The position numbers and the translations under genes were made by a program. 64,000 nucleotides of DNA from NCBI GenBank assembly GCA_965227335.1, contig CBDDFV010000009.1, positions 248,001-312,000 on the forward strand. The letters are read 5' to 3'. Positions 1 through 8,819 of the stretch are shown here, piece after piece; position 1 is the first letter of the stretch, and each line of letters opens with the position of its first letter. The notes under the pieces were generated by a model, which did no database searches, was not told the origin of the DNA, and was given only the letters and a program-made list of their open reading frames with translations. The stretch comes from CBDDFV01 sp965227335. GTDB taxonomy: Bacteria; Planctomycetota; Phycisphaerae; Phycisphaerales; SM1A02.

Positions 1-397
1 CAAGGGCGTGCATCTTCTCGTGCCGATCGAACGGCGCTCCACGTGGAACGAGGCGAAGACGTTCTCCCACGGGGTGGCGAAGGCGCTGGCCCGGATGGCC
101 CCGGAGAACTTCACCGCGTCGATGGCGAAGGAGATGCGGACGGGGCGGATCTACGTCGATTATCTGCGCAACGTTGAAAGCGCGACGGCGGTCGCGGCGT
201 ACTCGACGCGAGCGCGTCCGGGCGCGCACGTCAGCGCGCCGCTCGCCTGGGACGATCTGTCGCCAGAGGCGCCGCCTTCGACGTGGACCGTGCGCACGGC
301 GCCGGACCGCCTCGCCGACGATGACCCGTGGCCGGGGTACGCGGATGTGCGCCAGTCGATCACGAAGGCGATGCGCGACGCGGTCGGCGGGGCGTGA
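1..397 (+). CDS. ligD: LigD-type DNA polymerase/primase domain, C-terminal part (5' end outside window)
   Basis: The frame is open to the left edge: codons for K-G precede the V-H-L-L-V-P-I stretch, so the gene starts upstream of the window and no start is assigned. The visible part matches the end of the LigD polymerase (Prim-Pol) domain used in bacterial non-homologous end joining. A conserved K-G-V-H-L-L-V-P strand is followed by WNEAKTFSHGVAKALA and by the RTGRIYVDYLRN segment. Then come the typical ARPGAHVSAPLAWDDL loop and a short tail ending in DPWPGY...RQSI. The protein stops about 45 residues after that loop, so the polymerase domain is C-terminal here. It could be a stand-alone polymerase or part of a larger ligase fusion; the missing 5' part would decide. 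Confidence 0.85.
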   Translation, partial: KGVHLLVPIERRSTWNEAKTFSHGVAKALARMAPENFTASMAKEMRTGRIYVDYLRNVESATAVAAYSTRARPGAHVSAPLAWDDLSPEAPPSTWTVRTAPDRLADDDPWPGYADVRQSITKAMRDAVGGA

Positions 398-664
398 ACG
401 AGCGAGGGCGAGGTCAACCGCCTCGGATGCGTCGGACGGGCGGCGTGCGACGTCGACGGCGCGGCCACGCGCGTCGGCGCCGCAGGAAGCTCGAAACCGG
501 TCGGGAACGACGACGTCTGAGGGTGATGAAGGGACGCATGGCGGGAACTCCGAACGAGACGGGGACGACCGCCTCACGTGTCAGACGCGTCGATTCGGCG
601 CCGCCGCCGCAGGAATATCAGGAATCGCCCGCCACGCGTCACTGAAGCCGTTGTTCTCGGGCCG
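398..664. other. Intergenic region, convergent genes
   Basis: This 267-base gap separates the convergent 3' ends of the LigD-type gene and the DUF72 gene. I see no convincing coding frame, RNA gene or T-tailed hairpin in it. Confidence 0.5.
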
Positions 665-1366
665 TCAGTGATCGTCGGACGTGAGGAACGTCGTCGCGTA
701 GCGCGGGCCGGTTCCCGCATCTTCGTGCTTGAAGAAGACGTAGGCGTCGGACCAGCCGGTGGATTCGACCTTCTTCCGCCAGGCGGAGAGGCCGTCGTCG
801 TCGTATTGCTCGCGGCGGAGTCGCAGGTAGCCCCAGTCCGCCGTTTCGAGCAGGTCGGGCTCGGGGGCGTCGTCGACGTCAGCGAGCACCAATGCATGGT
901 TCCGCGCGCGCAATCGTTCGTACACCGCGTCGTCGAGCCAGGAGTCGTGTCGGAATTCGAAGGCGGAGCGGACATCCTCGGGCAGCAGTTCGAGGAACGC
1001 GTCGAAGCGGTCGAGGTCGCACTTCAGGTTCGGCGGGGTCTGGAAGAGCACGACGCCGAGCTTGTCGCCGAGGGCGCGCACGGTCTCCATGAGATAGAGC
1101 GTCTCTTCACCCGCGTCCTTGAGCCGCTTGCGATGGGTGATGCGCTGGGAGGCCTTGATGGAGAAGCGGAAGTCGTCCGGCGTCTCATCGCGCCAGCTTT
1201 CGAGCGTCTCCGCCTTCGGCAGGCGGTAGAACGTGGCGTTGATCTCGACGGTCGGCAACTGCGACGCGTAGTACGCCAGCATCGCCTTCGCGGGCGTCTT
1301 TTCGGGATAGAAGACGCCCTTCCATTCCTTGTAGGAGAAGCCGCTCGTCCCGGCGTAGATCGTCAT
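665..1366 (-). CDS. DUF72 domain-containing protein
   Basis: 233-residue protein of the DUF72 family (YecE-like TIM-barrel fold; biochemical function unknown). Seen in sequence: the N-terminal YAGTSGFSYKEWKG block, the VEINATFYRLP strand, the FRFSIKASQRITH segment, LGVVLFQTPPNL, and a C-terminal VFFKHEDAGTGPRYA strand. Length is normal for the family. The ATG was chosen because homologues start a few residues before the GTSGFSY motif. It shares one base with the stop of the upstream Gfo/Idh gene (TGATG), indicating translational coupling on the minus strand. It is the last gene of that unit. Confidence 0.88.
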   Translation of the reverse strand: MTIYAGTSGFSYKEWKGVFYPEKTPAKAMLAYYASQLPTVEINATFYRLPKAETLESWRDETPDDFRFSIKASQRITHRKRLKDAGEETLYLMETVRALGDKLGVVLFQTPPNLKCDLDRFDAFLELLPEDVRSAFEFRHDSWLDDAVYERLRARNHALVLADVDDAPEPDLLETADWGYLRLRREQYDDDGLSAWRKKVESTGWSDAYVFFKHEDAGTGPRYATTFLTSDDH

Positions 1367-2673
1367 CAGAGCGTCCAGCCCTCGCGATAGTCGGCGTTGA
1401 CGTATCGGTCGGCCTCCGGCGCGTTCGGGCTGCGGAGGTTCGCCGCGTCCCACTCGATCGGGCGGCCGACGCGGTAGGCGACCGTGCCGAGCAGGACGGT
1501 TTCCGTCAGCGCGGCGGCGTAGTCGAATCGACACGTGGGTTGCGAACCACTGGCGCACGCCTCCAGCCACTCGCGGTGGTGGCCGACTGAGTTCGGAATG
1601 GACTTCGGCGGCGGCCTGAAGTCGGCGTACTTCGATTCGGGCAGGAGGAGATGGCGTCCGTAGTCGGCGAGGAGCATGCCGTCGTCGCCGATGAAGAGCG
1701 AACCGACGCCCCACTGGACGCGATCGCCGTTGGCATGGCGAAGCGTTTCGAGCGCCGAGGGACGGTGGACGCCGTCGTACCAGGTGAATGTCAGCGGCGC
1801 GCGACCGTTGCGCTCGGGGAACTGGTACTCCACGATGATCGAGTCCGGGGCGCCGTCGGCATGCGGCGCGGGGCCGATCGCATGGATCTTCGTGGGCGCG
1901 TCGAGGTCGAGCGCCCAGAAGGGGAGGTCCACGTGGTGACACCCCATGTCGCCAAGGGTGCCGGACCCGTAGGCCCAGAACCGGCGCCAGTTGGCCGGAT
2001 GCACGCCGTCGCAGTAGGGCCGGGACGCGGCGGGCCCGAGCCAGAGGTCCCAGTCGAGATGATCCGGCGCCGCCTTCGGCTCCGTAAAGCGGCCGTTCGA
2101 CCAGTGCTTGCTGGACCAGGTGTGGACGGACCGCACGGTTCCGATGGCGCCGGAGCGAATGAGTTCGACGACGCGCCGGTAGTTGTCGCCGGCGTGAATC
2201 TGGGTGCCCATCTGGGTGGGGACGCCGGTCTCGGCCGCGAGGGTGCGCAAGGCGCGAGCCTCGCCGACCGTGCGGGTCAGGGGCTTCTCGCAGTAGACAG
2301 GGAGACCCTTGTGCAGCGCGGCGGCGGCGGCGACGGCGTGGGTGTGATCCGGCGTCGAGACGATGACGCCGTCGATCGAGGACTCGCGGTCGAGCATCAC
2401 GCGGAAGTCGCGGTAGGTCGATGCGTCCGGGAAGTTCTTGTGCGCGTTGGCGAGGTGGTTGGCGTCGACGTCGCAGAGGGCGACGATGTTCGCGCCCGCG
2501 CCGGCGAGAGCGTTACAGTTGTCGCGGCCGCGTCCCCACACGCCGATCGCCGCGAGATTCAGGGCGTTGCGTCCGTGCGCGCGGGCGGAACGGGTGATGA
2601 AGAACGTCGGCGCCGCGGCGAGGCCGGCGGAGGCGGCGAGGAAGGAACGTCGGGACCAGCGCTGATTCGTCAT
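1366..2673 (-). CDS. Gfo/Idh/MocA-family oxidoreductase, Tat-exported
   Basis: 435-residue NAD(P)-dependent sugar oxidoreductase of the Gfo/Idh/MocA family. A twin-arginine signal (W-S-RR-SFLAASAGLAAA, residues 7-22) precedes the Rossmann domain with the AAIGVWGRGRDNCNA nucleotide-binding loop. The family EKP motif is present in VYCEKPLTR, and the LGDMGCHHVD segment typical of planctomycete members follows. The ATG at 2673 is the one directly upstream of the Tat motif; it lies 10 bases after the stop of the metallo-hydrolase gene. The Tat signal suggests action outside the cytoplasm with a pre-loaded cofactor, as in glucose-fructose oxidoreductase. Substrate cannot be read from sequence. Confidence 0.88.
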   Translation of the reverse strand: MTNQRWSRRSFLAASAGLAAAPTFFITRSARAHGRNALNLAAIGVWGRGRDNCNALAGAGANIVALCDVDANHLANAHKNFPDASTYRDFRVMLDRESSIDGVIVSTPDHTHAVAAAAALHKGLPVYCEKPLTRTVGEARALRTLAAETGVPTQMGTQIHAGDNYRRVVELIRSGAIGTVRSVHTWSSKHWSNGRFTEPKAAPDHLDWDLWLGPAASRPYCDGVHPANWRRFWAYGSGTLGDMGCHHVDLPFWALDLDAPTKIHAIGPAPHADGAPDSIIVEYQFPERNGRAPLTFTWYDGVHRPSALETLRHANGDRVQWGVGSLFIGDDGMLLADYGRHLLLPESKYADFRPPPKSIPNSVGHHREWLEACASGSQPTCRFDYAAALTETVLLGTVAYRVGRPIEWDAANLRSPNAPEADRYVNADYREGWTL

Positions 2674-2683
2674 GTCTGCTCTC

Positions 2684-3685
2684 TCAACCGTTGAATTCGC
2701 GGTACCACGCGTCGATGCCCCACTCGAAGACGCGGGGGTTGAATTTGGCCCATTCGCCGAGCGCGGGGTCGGGGGTGTAGGACTGTCCGGCCTCCGCCGC
2801 GCTCTTGCCGGCCTTGTGCGCCTTTCGCGCTGCGTTCTCGACATCTTCCAGCAGCCCGAGGTAGGGCTTCATCGCGTCGCGGTCGCCCAGCGGGCCGTGA
2901 CCCGGCACGTACAGCGTCCCCGGATCCCGGAGGAAGTCGTTGCACACCTCGGTCAGCTTCGACGGCGATGAATCCCGATAGTTCGGGAACAGTCCGTTGA
3001 AGACGAGGTCGCCGCACCACACGATGCGCGGATCGCTGATCTCGATCGTGACGTCGCTGTCGGTGTGCCCCCGGCGGGGCGTGACGGTGACGGTTCGTCC
3101 GCCGAGGTCGATGGTCATCGGCGCCGATTCCGTCCGGAGCACTGCGTTCGGCAGCATCGCGGCGGGTCCGGCCGTGAACGGACCGCCGTCCGCGTCGGGG
3201 GCCGGGAGGCGCTGGTCCATGTTGCCGAGGAGCAGGTCGCGGGTGGTGGCGGTGGTCATCATGACGACGTCGGGATTGGCGGCGACGTAGCGGTAGAGGC
3301 CGGCGGTGTGATCGCCGTGGTAGTGGGTCATGATGACGTGGGTGGGGGGGCGGCCGGCGAGCTGTTCGGCCATGGCGCAGATGTACGCCGCGCCATCGCC
3401 GGACATCGTCGCTTCGATGGCGAGGACGGCGTCGCGTCCGGCGATGATCCCGCCGTTGCAGACGACTTCGTAGCCGCCCTGGGGCGTGGCGATGACCGCC
3501 CAGGCGTCGTCGGCGAGTTTTTCGGTGTACGCGAACGGCTGGCGATCGACGACTTTTCCGGCGCCGTCCTGCGCGAATGCGCGTCGGGCGGAGGCGGACA
3601 TCAGGCCGAGGCTGGAGATGACGAATGCGCCGCACCCGAGACCGAGCACGTCGCGGCGCGAGCAGCAGGGGGCGTTGGCGGTCAT
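2684..3685 (-). CDS. Metallo-beta-lactamase-fold hydrolase, Tat-exported
   Basis: 333-residue MBL-fold protein. The N-terminus has a twin-arginine signal (CS-RR-DVLGLG, then a hydrophobic stretch to about residue 39, AFAQDG). The metal-binding HxHxDH motif is seen as THYHGDHTAG, followed by the RRGHTDSD histidine, the CGDLVF aspartate and a VPGHGPLGD histidine. The zinc-site residues therefore all appear present. It resembles the periplasmic MBL proteins often found near oxidoreductases in environmental bacteria. It sits between two Gfo/Idh genes in the same direction, which suggests hydrolysis of a lactone or ester produced by sugar oxidation. That role is inference. Confidence 0.82.
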   Translation of the reverse strand: MTANAPCCSRRDVLGLGCGAFVISSLGLMSASARRAFAQDGAGKVVDRQPFAYTEKLADDAWAVIATPQGGYEVVCNGGIIAGRDAVLAIEATMSGDGAAYICAMAEQLAGRPPTHVIMTHYHGDHTAGLYRYVAANPDVVMMTTATTRDLLLGNMDQRLPAPDADGGPFTAGPAAMLPNAVLRTESAPMTIDLGGRTVTVTPRRGHTDSDVTIEISDPRIVWCGDLVFNGLFPNYRDSSPSKLTEVCNDFLRDPGTLYVPGHGPLGDRDAMKPYLGLLEDVENAARKAHKAGKSAAEAGQSYTPDPALGEWAKFNPRVFEWGIDAWYREFNG

Positions 3686-3740
3686 GGGGGTCTCCTCGAT
3701 GGGGCGCGGTCCATCGTACGAGGAGATCGCGTGACGGTGG

Positions 3741-4727
3741 TCACCTTCCGTCCGCGATTTCCCGTTGAACGAGGGCGACGGCCGCCGCGCCGTCTTCGAT
3801 GGCGACTTCGGCCGGCGGCTGTCCGGTTTCGACGGCGGTGAGAAACGCGCTGATCTCGCCGTCGTATCCGGTGCCGCGCCCGACGTCGGGGGTGTCGACG
3901 CCGTCGCGTCGGTGCACGGTGACGAGATGGTCGGCGTCGAGTTCGAACCGGGCGGAGGCTTCGTCGAAGTTGACCACGTACTGCATCGAGAACGGGTAGC
4001 CGGCGCCGGTCATCCAGCCGCCTTCGGCGAGGACGAAGTCGGGGCCATGCTCGAAGCGGTAGACGACGGCGATGCGGTTCACGCCGCCGCCGGCGTCGAT
4101 GGAGACGGCGGACTCGACCTTCGACGGATCGCCGAAGCACGCGCGGATGAAGTCGGCGTCGTGGATGTGAAGATCGAGCGCGGCGCCGCCGGTGGCCTTG
4201 GGGTCGTGATAGAACCGCGGGCTCCAGTCCGGGGGGCCGCCCCGCCGGCTGAACGTGGCCGACCGGACGCGTCCGTAGGTTCCGTCCCGGATCGTTTCGC
4301 GCAGCCATGTCCAGCCGGGCCAGTAACGCATGCACATCGCCGGCATGCAGATCTGGTCGGGGCGGGCGTGGGCGGCGTCGACGATGCGCTGGGCGTCCGC
4401 CCCGGTGAGCGCGATGGGTTTTTCGATCAGCACGTGCTTCCCGGCGTCGAGGGCGGCGAGGGCGAGTCCCACATGCGACGGCGTCGGCGTGCAGATCGAG
4501 ACGGCGGCGATCGACGGATCCGCGAGCAGGGCGGCGGCGTCTTCGTGGACGGTGAGGTCGTCCGGATCAAGCGTGTTGTCGCCGCTGTCGATGTTGCCGA
4601 CGGCGGCGTCGAAGTCGATCGGCGAGTCGTTGGCGACCGCCGCGATGCGGGCGCGTCCGTCGCGGAGGAACGCGCCGGCGTGGGTGCGTCCCATGAAGCC
4701 GAAGCCGATCAGTCCGACGTTGATCAC
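3741..4727 (-). CDS. Gfo/Idh/MocA-family oxidoreductase (cytoplasmic)
   Basis: 328-residue dehydrogenase of the Gfo/Idh/MocA family. It begins with a GTG (VINVGLIGFGFMGRTH), because the glycine-rich loop must lie at the extreme N-terminus and the GTG overlaps the upstream gene's TGA (GTGA). Motifs seen are the Rossmann loop GFGFMG, ISICTPTPSH-like VSICTPTPSHVGLA, and LIEKPIAL with the conserved lysine. DLHIHDADFIR, in the C-terminal domain, carries the usual catalytic-region histidine and aspartate. No signal peptide, unlike the neighbouring copies. It is translationally coupled to a TIM-barrel isomerase, a pairing typical of inositol-like or keto-sugar catabolism. Confidence 0.88.
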   Translation of the reverse strand: MINVGLIGFGFMGRTHAGAFLRDGRARIAAVANDSPIDFDAAVGNIDSGDNTLDPDDLTVHEDAAALLADPSIAAVSICTPTPSHVGLALAALDAGKHVLIEKPIALTGADAQRIVDAAHARPDQICMPAMCMRYWPGWTWLRETIRDGTYGRVRSATFSRRGGPPDWSPRFYHDPKATGGAALDLHIHDADFIRACFGDPSKVESAVSIDAGGGVNRIAVVYRFEHGPDFVLAEGGWMTGAGYPFSMQYVVNFDEASARFELDADHLVTVHRRDGVDTPDVGRGTGYDGEISAFLTAVETGQPPAEVAIEDGAAAVALVQREIADGR

Positions 4728-5560
4728 GAGGCGGTCTCCGCGTCGATCAGACAGGCGCGGACGAGGTCGCGTGCGGTCGCGATGTCGCGTCGTCGTTCGT
4801 CGCCCGCCTCGCGTTCGATCACCAGCCACGGCGGCGGCGAGACGGCGTGCAGTCGGTCGAAGAAGGCGGGCCAGTCGACCTGTCCTTCTCCGACCGGCGT
4901 CTCCACGCCCCAGTCGCCGTCGACGGCCGGCGGCGTCGCGTCCTTGATGTGCGTCTGCACGACGTGCGGCGCCAGTTGCTCGAGGGCTTCGATCGGATCG
5001 CCCATGCCGTAGAGCAGCATGTTGGCGGGGTCGAAGTTCACGCCGACCGACGGACGGTCGAGTTCGCCGAGCGCCGCGAGGAGGGTGACGGCGGTTTCCT
5101 GGCCGGTCTCCAGTCCCACGCGAACGTCGTGTTCCGCGAAGAGATCGACGATCACGCGGAGTCGTTCGAGGATGGCGGCGCGTTCGGCGCACGGTTCATG
5201 CGGGATGAATCCGGCGTGGAAGGTGACGAGATCGAGATTGTGTTCGCCGGCGATGACCGCGGCTTCCGCGGCGCGGTCCTGGTTGATCGGCCAGGCGTCG
5301 TCAGGGCGGACGCCGCCGGTGGCCGCGATCGTGGCCGGGGTCTGGTAGTTCTCACCGAACATGTCGAGCATGCCGGAGATGACGGTGATGTCGGACTGAC
5401 GCAGGCGCGCGAAGGAATCGGCCCAGACGTCTGGTTCGTCGACGAGCGGTCCGAGCGCGAGCTGGCAGTTGAGGACGCCGATCTCTTCGAGGGCGTCGAT
5501 CAGGACGCCGGGATCGTCGGGCTGCAGCGACCAGGAGCAGACGGCGAGACGTTCGATCAT
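4724..5560 (-). CDS. Sugar phosphate isomerase/epimerase-like TIM barrel
   Basis: 278-residue protein of the xylose isomerase-like / AP endonuclease family 2 fold. Seen: CSWSLQP at the first strand, LVTFHAGFIPHEP, RVGLETGQETA, VGVNFDPANMLLYG and VQTHIKDATPP. These are the strands that supply the glutamate, aspartate and histidine metal ligands in this family. Length is typical. The start overlaps the ApbE stop (ATGA) and its end overlaps the next Gfo/Idh start (GTGA), so three genes form one tightly coupled unit. Likely isomerises or epimerises the product of the adjacent oxidoreductase; the exact substrate is unknown. Confidence 0.85.
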   Translation of the reverse strand: MIERLAVCSWSLQPDDPGVLIDALEEIGVLNCQLALGPLVDEPDVWADSFARLRQSDITVISGMLDMFGENYQTPATIAATGGVRPDDAWPINQDRAAEAAVIAGEHNLDLVTFHAGFIPHEPCAERAAILERLRVIVDLFAEHDVRVGLETGQETAVTLLAALGELDRPSVGVNFDPANMLLYGMGDPIEALEQLAPHVVQTHIKDATPPAVDGDWGVETPVGEGQVDWPAFFDRLHAVSPPPWLVIEREAGDERRRDIATARDLVRACLIDAETAS

Positions 5561-6573
5561 GGCGACAGGCTACCGGATTCCGCCGCCCCGCGTTCGACGA
5601 CGGTGACCGCGACATCGTCGAAGCGTCGGGCGACCGGGTCGCGTCGGTCGGCGGGGAGGACGCTCATGGCGGAGGCGAGGGCGTCCGCGAGGGCGCCGGT
5701 CGGCGCGATCACGGTGACCGCGGGCTGGTTGCGCAGCCCGACGCCGGTCGCGGGGTCGACGAGATGAGAGTAGCGCACGCCGTCGATCTCGACGAACTGC
5801 ACCTGATCGCCCGAGGTGGCGACGCCGACATTGTCGAGGATCCACATGGACGCCGAAACGCCGTCGTCGAAAGGATCGACGCCGATACGCCAGCCGTCGC
5901 GTCCGGGCGGCGGATCGCCGAGCGTGAAGTCGCCGCCGATCTCGACGGCGCAGCGCGGCAGGCCGGCGGCGCGCAGCAGCGCGACGGCTTCGTCCGCGGC
6001 CCATCCCTTGCCGACCCCGCCGAAGTCGATGTGCAGATCGTCGCGGCCGAGTCGGACCGCGGGCGGTTCGTCCCGGAGTTGAATCCGACGCCAGCCCACG
6101 CGGGCGCGGGCGGCGGCGCGGGCGTCCGTGTCGGGAAGGGCGCCGTCGCGTCGCGCCTCGCGCCAGAGACGGACGAGCGGTCCGATCGTGACGTCGAAGG
6201 CGCCGTCCGTCTTCGACGCGATCTCCTGCGAGAAGGCGAGCACATCGTGGAGATCGCGGCTGACGGGCGTCCAGATCCCAACCGGTCCGCGGACCAGCCG
6301 CATGACCTCGCTGTCGTCCCGCCAGTCGGTCATGACGTCCTCGAGGGCGGTCATCCGGTCGAAGGCGGCCCGGGCCGCGTCGACGGCTTCCGGCTCGGTC
6401 TCGGCAAAAAGCGTGATCCTCGCCTCAACCCCCATTATGATCTTGGCGTACGAATATCGGGTGAGCGTGTCGGCGCCTCGGCCGTGCGCGCACCCGGTCG
6501 TGCTGATCAGGACGATCAGCGCGGCGATCATCGAGAGCAGCAGGAAGAACGTCTGTGAAGAGTTTCGCGGCAT
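5557..6573 (-). CDS. apbE: FAD:protein FMN transferase (ApbE family), lipoprotein
   Basis: 338-residue ApbE-type flavin transferase that attaches FMN to threonine residues of extracytoplasmic proteins. A lipoprotein signal is visible: hydrophobic residues 9-24 and a TTGC lipobox with the cysteine at residue 28. Family motifs include HIDFGGVGKGWAADEA (flavin site), VEIGGDFTLG, YSHLVDPATG and a late ALADALASAM segment with the metal-binding aspartate. An alternative start at the internal Met (base 6531) would still give a complete lipoprotein signal. The start is two bases from that of the divergent SUMF1-like gene, so any separate promoters must lie inside coding sequence. Confidence 0.9.
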   Translation of the reverse strand: MPRNSSQTFFLLLSMIAALIVLISTTGCAHGRGADTLTRYSYAKIIMGVEARITLFAETEPEAVDAARAAFDRMTALEDVMTDWRDDSEVMRLVRGPVGIWTPVSRDLHDVLAFSQEIASKTDGAFDVTIGPLVRLWREARRDGALPDTDARAAARARVGWRRIQLRDEPPAVRLGRDDLHIDFGGVGKGWAADEAVALLRAAGLPRCAVEIGGDFTLGDPPPGRDGWRIGVDPFDDGVSASMWILDNVGVATSGDQVQFVEIDGVRYSHLVDPATGVGLRNQPAVTVIAPTGALADALASAMSVLPADRRDPVARRFDDVAVTVVERGAAESGSLSP

Positions 6574-6575
6574 TG

Positions 6576-7400
6576 ATGCAAACCTTCGTTCCGCGCGCGG
6601 CGCGGGACGGACGGATTCTACTGGCTTCAGGCGTGATCGCGGTTGGTCTGGGCGCCGGCCCGGCCGTCGAGACGGCGCGTGCGCCGATCGTCGATCGCGT
6701 CGAGGGCACCACGCTGACGATCGAGATGCAGCCCATCCCGGGCGGCGCAGTCGAGATCAACGGCGAGACCCACGTGGTGAAGCCGTTCTACCTCGCCCGG
6801 CACGAGACGACGTGGGATCTCTACGACGCGTTCGTGCTGCGGCTGGACGGATCCACGGAGGACGGCGACGCCGCGGCGGATCTCGTCACCCGCCCGAGTC
6901 GGCCGTACATCCTGATGGATCGCGGCTACGGGCACGCCGGCTATCCGGTGGTCTCCGTCTCGTACAAGGGCGCCCGGCAGTACTGCGAGTGGCTGTCGAA
7001 GAAGACCGGCCGCACGTACCGGCTCCCGACGGAAGCGGAGTGGCTGCACGTGTGCCGGAACGGCGGCGTCGAGGCGTCCAACCTCGACGAGCACGCGTGG
7101 CACAGGAAGAACGCCCGTCGGAAGACGCATCCCGTCGGGAAGAAGAAGCCCGATGCGTTCGGCGTCCATGACATGACGGGGAACGCCCTGGAATGGGTGA
7201 CGGGTGTGGACGGCGAGCCGGTGACGATGGGCGGATCGTTCCGCGATCCGCCGGACCAGCTGGCGTGCGGCGGCCGCACCGAACCCACGCCCATGTGGAA
7301 CGACAGCGACCCGCAGATTCCGAAGAGCGTGTGGTGGCTCGCGGACGCGGGCTGGGTCGGTTTCCGCGTCGTGTGCGAGACGCCGGCGGCGAGCGAATAA
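6576..7400 (+). CDS. SUMF1/FGE-like fold protein, secreted
   Basis: 274-residue protein with the formylglycine-generating-enzyme/PvdO/EgtB fold. Typical blocks are seen: FYLARHETTWDLYDAF, YPVVSVSYKGARQYCEWLS, YRLPTEAEWLHVCR, FGVHDMTGNALEWV, MGGSFRD and GWVGFRVVCE. The copper-binding cysteine pair of true FGE is not present: only one Cys lies after MGGSF. Sulfatase activation is therefore not supported and a structural or binding role is more likely. The N-terminus has a hydrophobic stretch (about residues 14-28) consistent with export. I chose ATG 6576 over GTG 6555 because the latter would overlap the divergent ApbE start. Confidence 0.8.
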   Translation: MQTFVPRAARDGRILLASGVIAVGLGAGPAVETARAPIVDRVEGTTLTIEMQPIPGGAVEINGETHVVKPFYLARHETTWDLYDAFVLRLDGSTEDGDAAADLVTRPSRPYILMDRGYGHAGYPVVSVSYKGARQYCEWLSKKTGRTYRLPTEAEWLHVCRNGGVEASNLDEHAWHRKNARRKTHPVGKKKPDAFGVHDMTGNALEWVTGVDGEPVTMGGSFRDPPDQLACGGRTEPTPMWNDSDPQIPKSVWWLADAGWVGFRVVCETPAASE

Positions 7401-7444
7401 GACGACCAGGACGATCATGAACGCACCGGGGTCTGGAGTGTGTG

Positions 7445-8770
7445 ATGCGAAAGAGCGCGGGCCACGGGACGAAGGGTGAATTCAACGATGCACGGGCGGC
7501 GGCGCCGGGCGGATTGTCGCGGCGGGCGTTCGCGGCGTCGTCGCTGGTCGGCGCGGTCGCCGCGCCAGGCGTGATTTCGGCGATGGCGCACGGGGCGGGG
7601 AGCGACCGCATCCGGGTCGGTCTGGTCGGGTGCGGCGGACGGGGGACGGGCGCGGCGTCGCAGGCGATGAAGGCGGATCCCGGCGTGGTGATTCACGCCC
7701 TCGGCGATGTGTTCCCGGAACGGGCGAACGACGCCGCGAAACGACTGTCGGATCAGTCCCCGGGTCAGGTCGACGTTCCCGCGGAGCGTCGGTTCATCGG
7801 CTTTGATGCGTGCCGGCGGGTGATTGATTCCGGGGTTGACGTGGTGCTGCTCTGCACGCCGCCGTGCTTCCGGCCGGAACAGCTGGAGGCGGCGATCGCG
7901 GCGGACAAGCACGTCTTCGCAGAGAAGCCGATGGCGGTCGACGCGGCGGGCGTGCGGAAGGTCCTGGCGGTCGCGGCGGAGGCGAAGCGCAAGAAGCTGT
8001 CGCTGATGTCCGGATTCTGCTGGCGGTACAGTTCGCCGGAGCGGGCGACGTTCGAGCGGATTCTCGACGGTCAGATCGGCGAGATCCGCAGCGTGCACAC
8101 GACGTACCACGCGAGTCCGCTGCGGAAGTATCCGCGTCAGTCGTCATGGTCGGACATGGAATGGCAGTTGCGCAACTGGTGGCATTTCCTGTGGATCTCC
8201 GGCGACCACATCGTGGAGCAGGCGTGTCACAGCGTCGACAAGATCAACTGGGCGATGGGGGGCGTGATGCCGGTCCGGGCGACGGCGCTCGGCGGCCGCC
8301 AGGCGCGGGAGGGGGCCGAGTCCGGCAATGTCTACGACCACTTCGCCGTCGTGTACGAATACGAAAACGGCGCCCGCTGCTTCCACACGTGTCGGCAGAT
8401 GGCGAACTGTTCGTACGACAACACGGACTACATCATGGGCGCCGACGGCGTCTGCTACGTCAACGGGTGGGGTCCCACCCACGTCATTGAGGGCAGGCGG
8501 CCCTGGGAGTACGAGGGGCCGAAGCCGAACATGTACCAGGTCGAGCACAACGAGTTGTTCGCGGCGATCCGCAAGGGCGAGCCCGTCAACGACGGCGAGT
8601 ACATGGCGAACAGCACCATGATGTCGATTCTGGGACGCGTCGCTGCGTACACGGGTCAGACCGTCACGTGGGACGATGCATTCAACGCTGATGACGAACT
8701 GAGCCCCACGGCGCTCGAGATGGGCGACGTCCCGATTTCGCCCGTTCCGATCCCCGGGCGCACGACCTGA
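7445..8770 (+). CDS. Gfo/Idh/MocA-family oxidoreductase, Tat-exported (tandem copy 1)
   Basis: 441-residue Gfo/Idh/MocA protein. A twin-arginine region (LS-RR-AFAASSLVGA) is followed by the dinucleotide loop in RVGLVGCGGRGTGAA, the EKP lysine in FAEKPMAVDA, and the WSDMEWQLRNWWHF and SGDHIVEQACHS blocks. ATG 7445 is used rather than the GTG three bases upstream; a GGAG lies just before. It is closely related to the next gene, with the same order of motifs and same length class, so the pair is a tandem duplication that has diverged. Likely oxidises a sugar or sugar derivative outside the cytoplasm. Confidence 0.87.
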   Translation: MRKSAGHGTKGEFNDARAAAPGGLSRRAFAASSLVGAVAAPGVISAMAHGAGSDRIRVGLVGCGGRGTGAASQAMKADPGVVIHALGDVFPERANDAAKRLSDQSPGQVDVPAERRFIGFDACRRVIDSGVDVVLLCTPPCFRPEQLEAAIAADKHVFAEKPMAVDAAGVRKVLAVAAEAKRKKLSLMSGFCWRYSSPERATFERILDGQIGEIRSVHTTYHASPLRKYPRQSSWSDMEWQLRNWWHFLWISGDHIVEQACHSVDKINWAMGGVMPVRATALGGRQAREGAESGNVYDHFAVVYEYENGARCFHTCRQMANCSYDNTDYIMGADGVCYVNGWGPTHVIEGRRPWEYEGPKPNMYQVEHNELFAAIRKGEPVNDGEYMANSTMMSILGRVAAYTGQTVTWDDAFNADDELSPTALEMGDVPISPVPIPGRTT

Positions 8771-8819
8771 CCGCCGACCGGCGACATCTGACGATCGACC
8801 AATCCTCGCGGAGCCACCG

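Noticed and set aside
6576..7400. Genuine formylglycine-generating enzyme
   Set aside because: The cysteine pair of the FGE active site is missing and no sulfatase gene is in the window.
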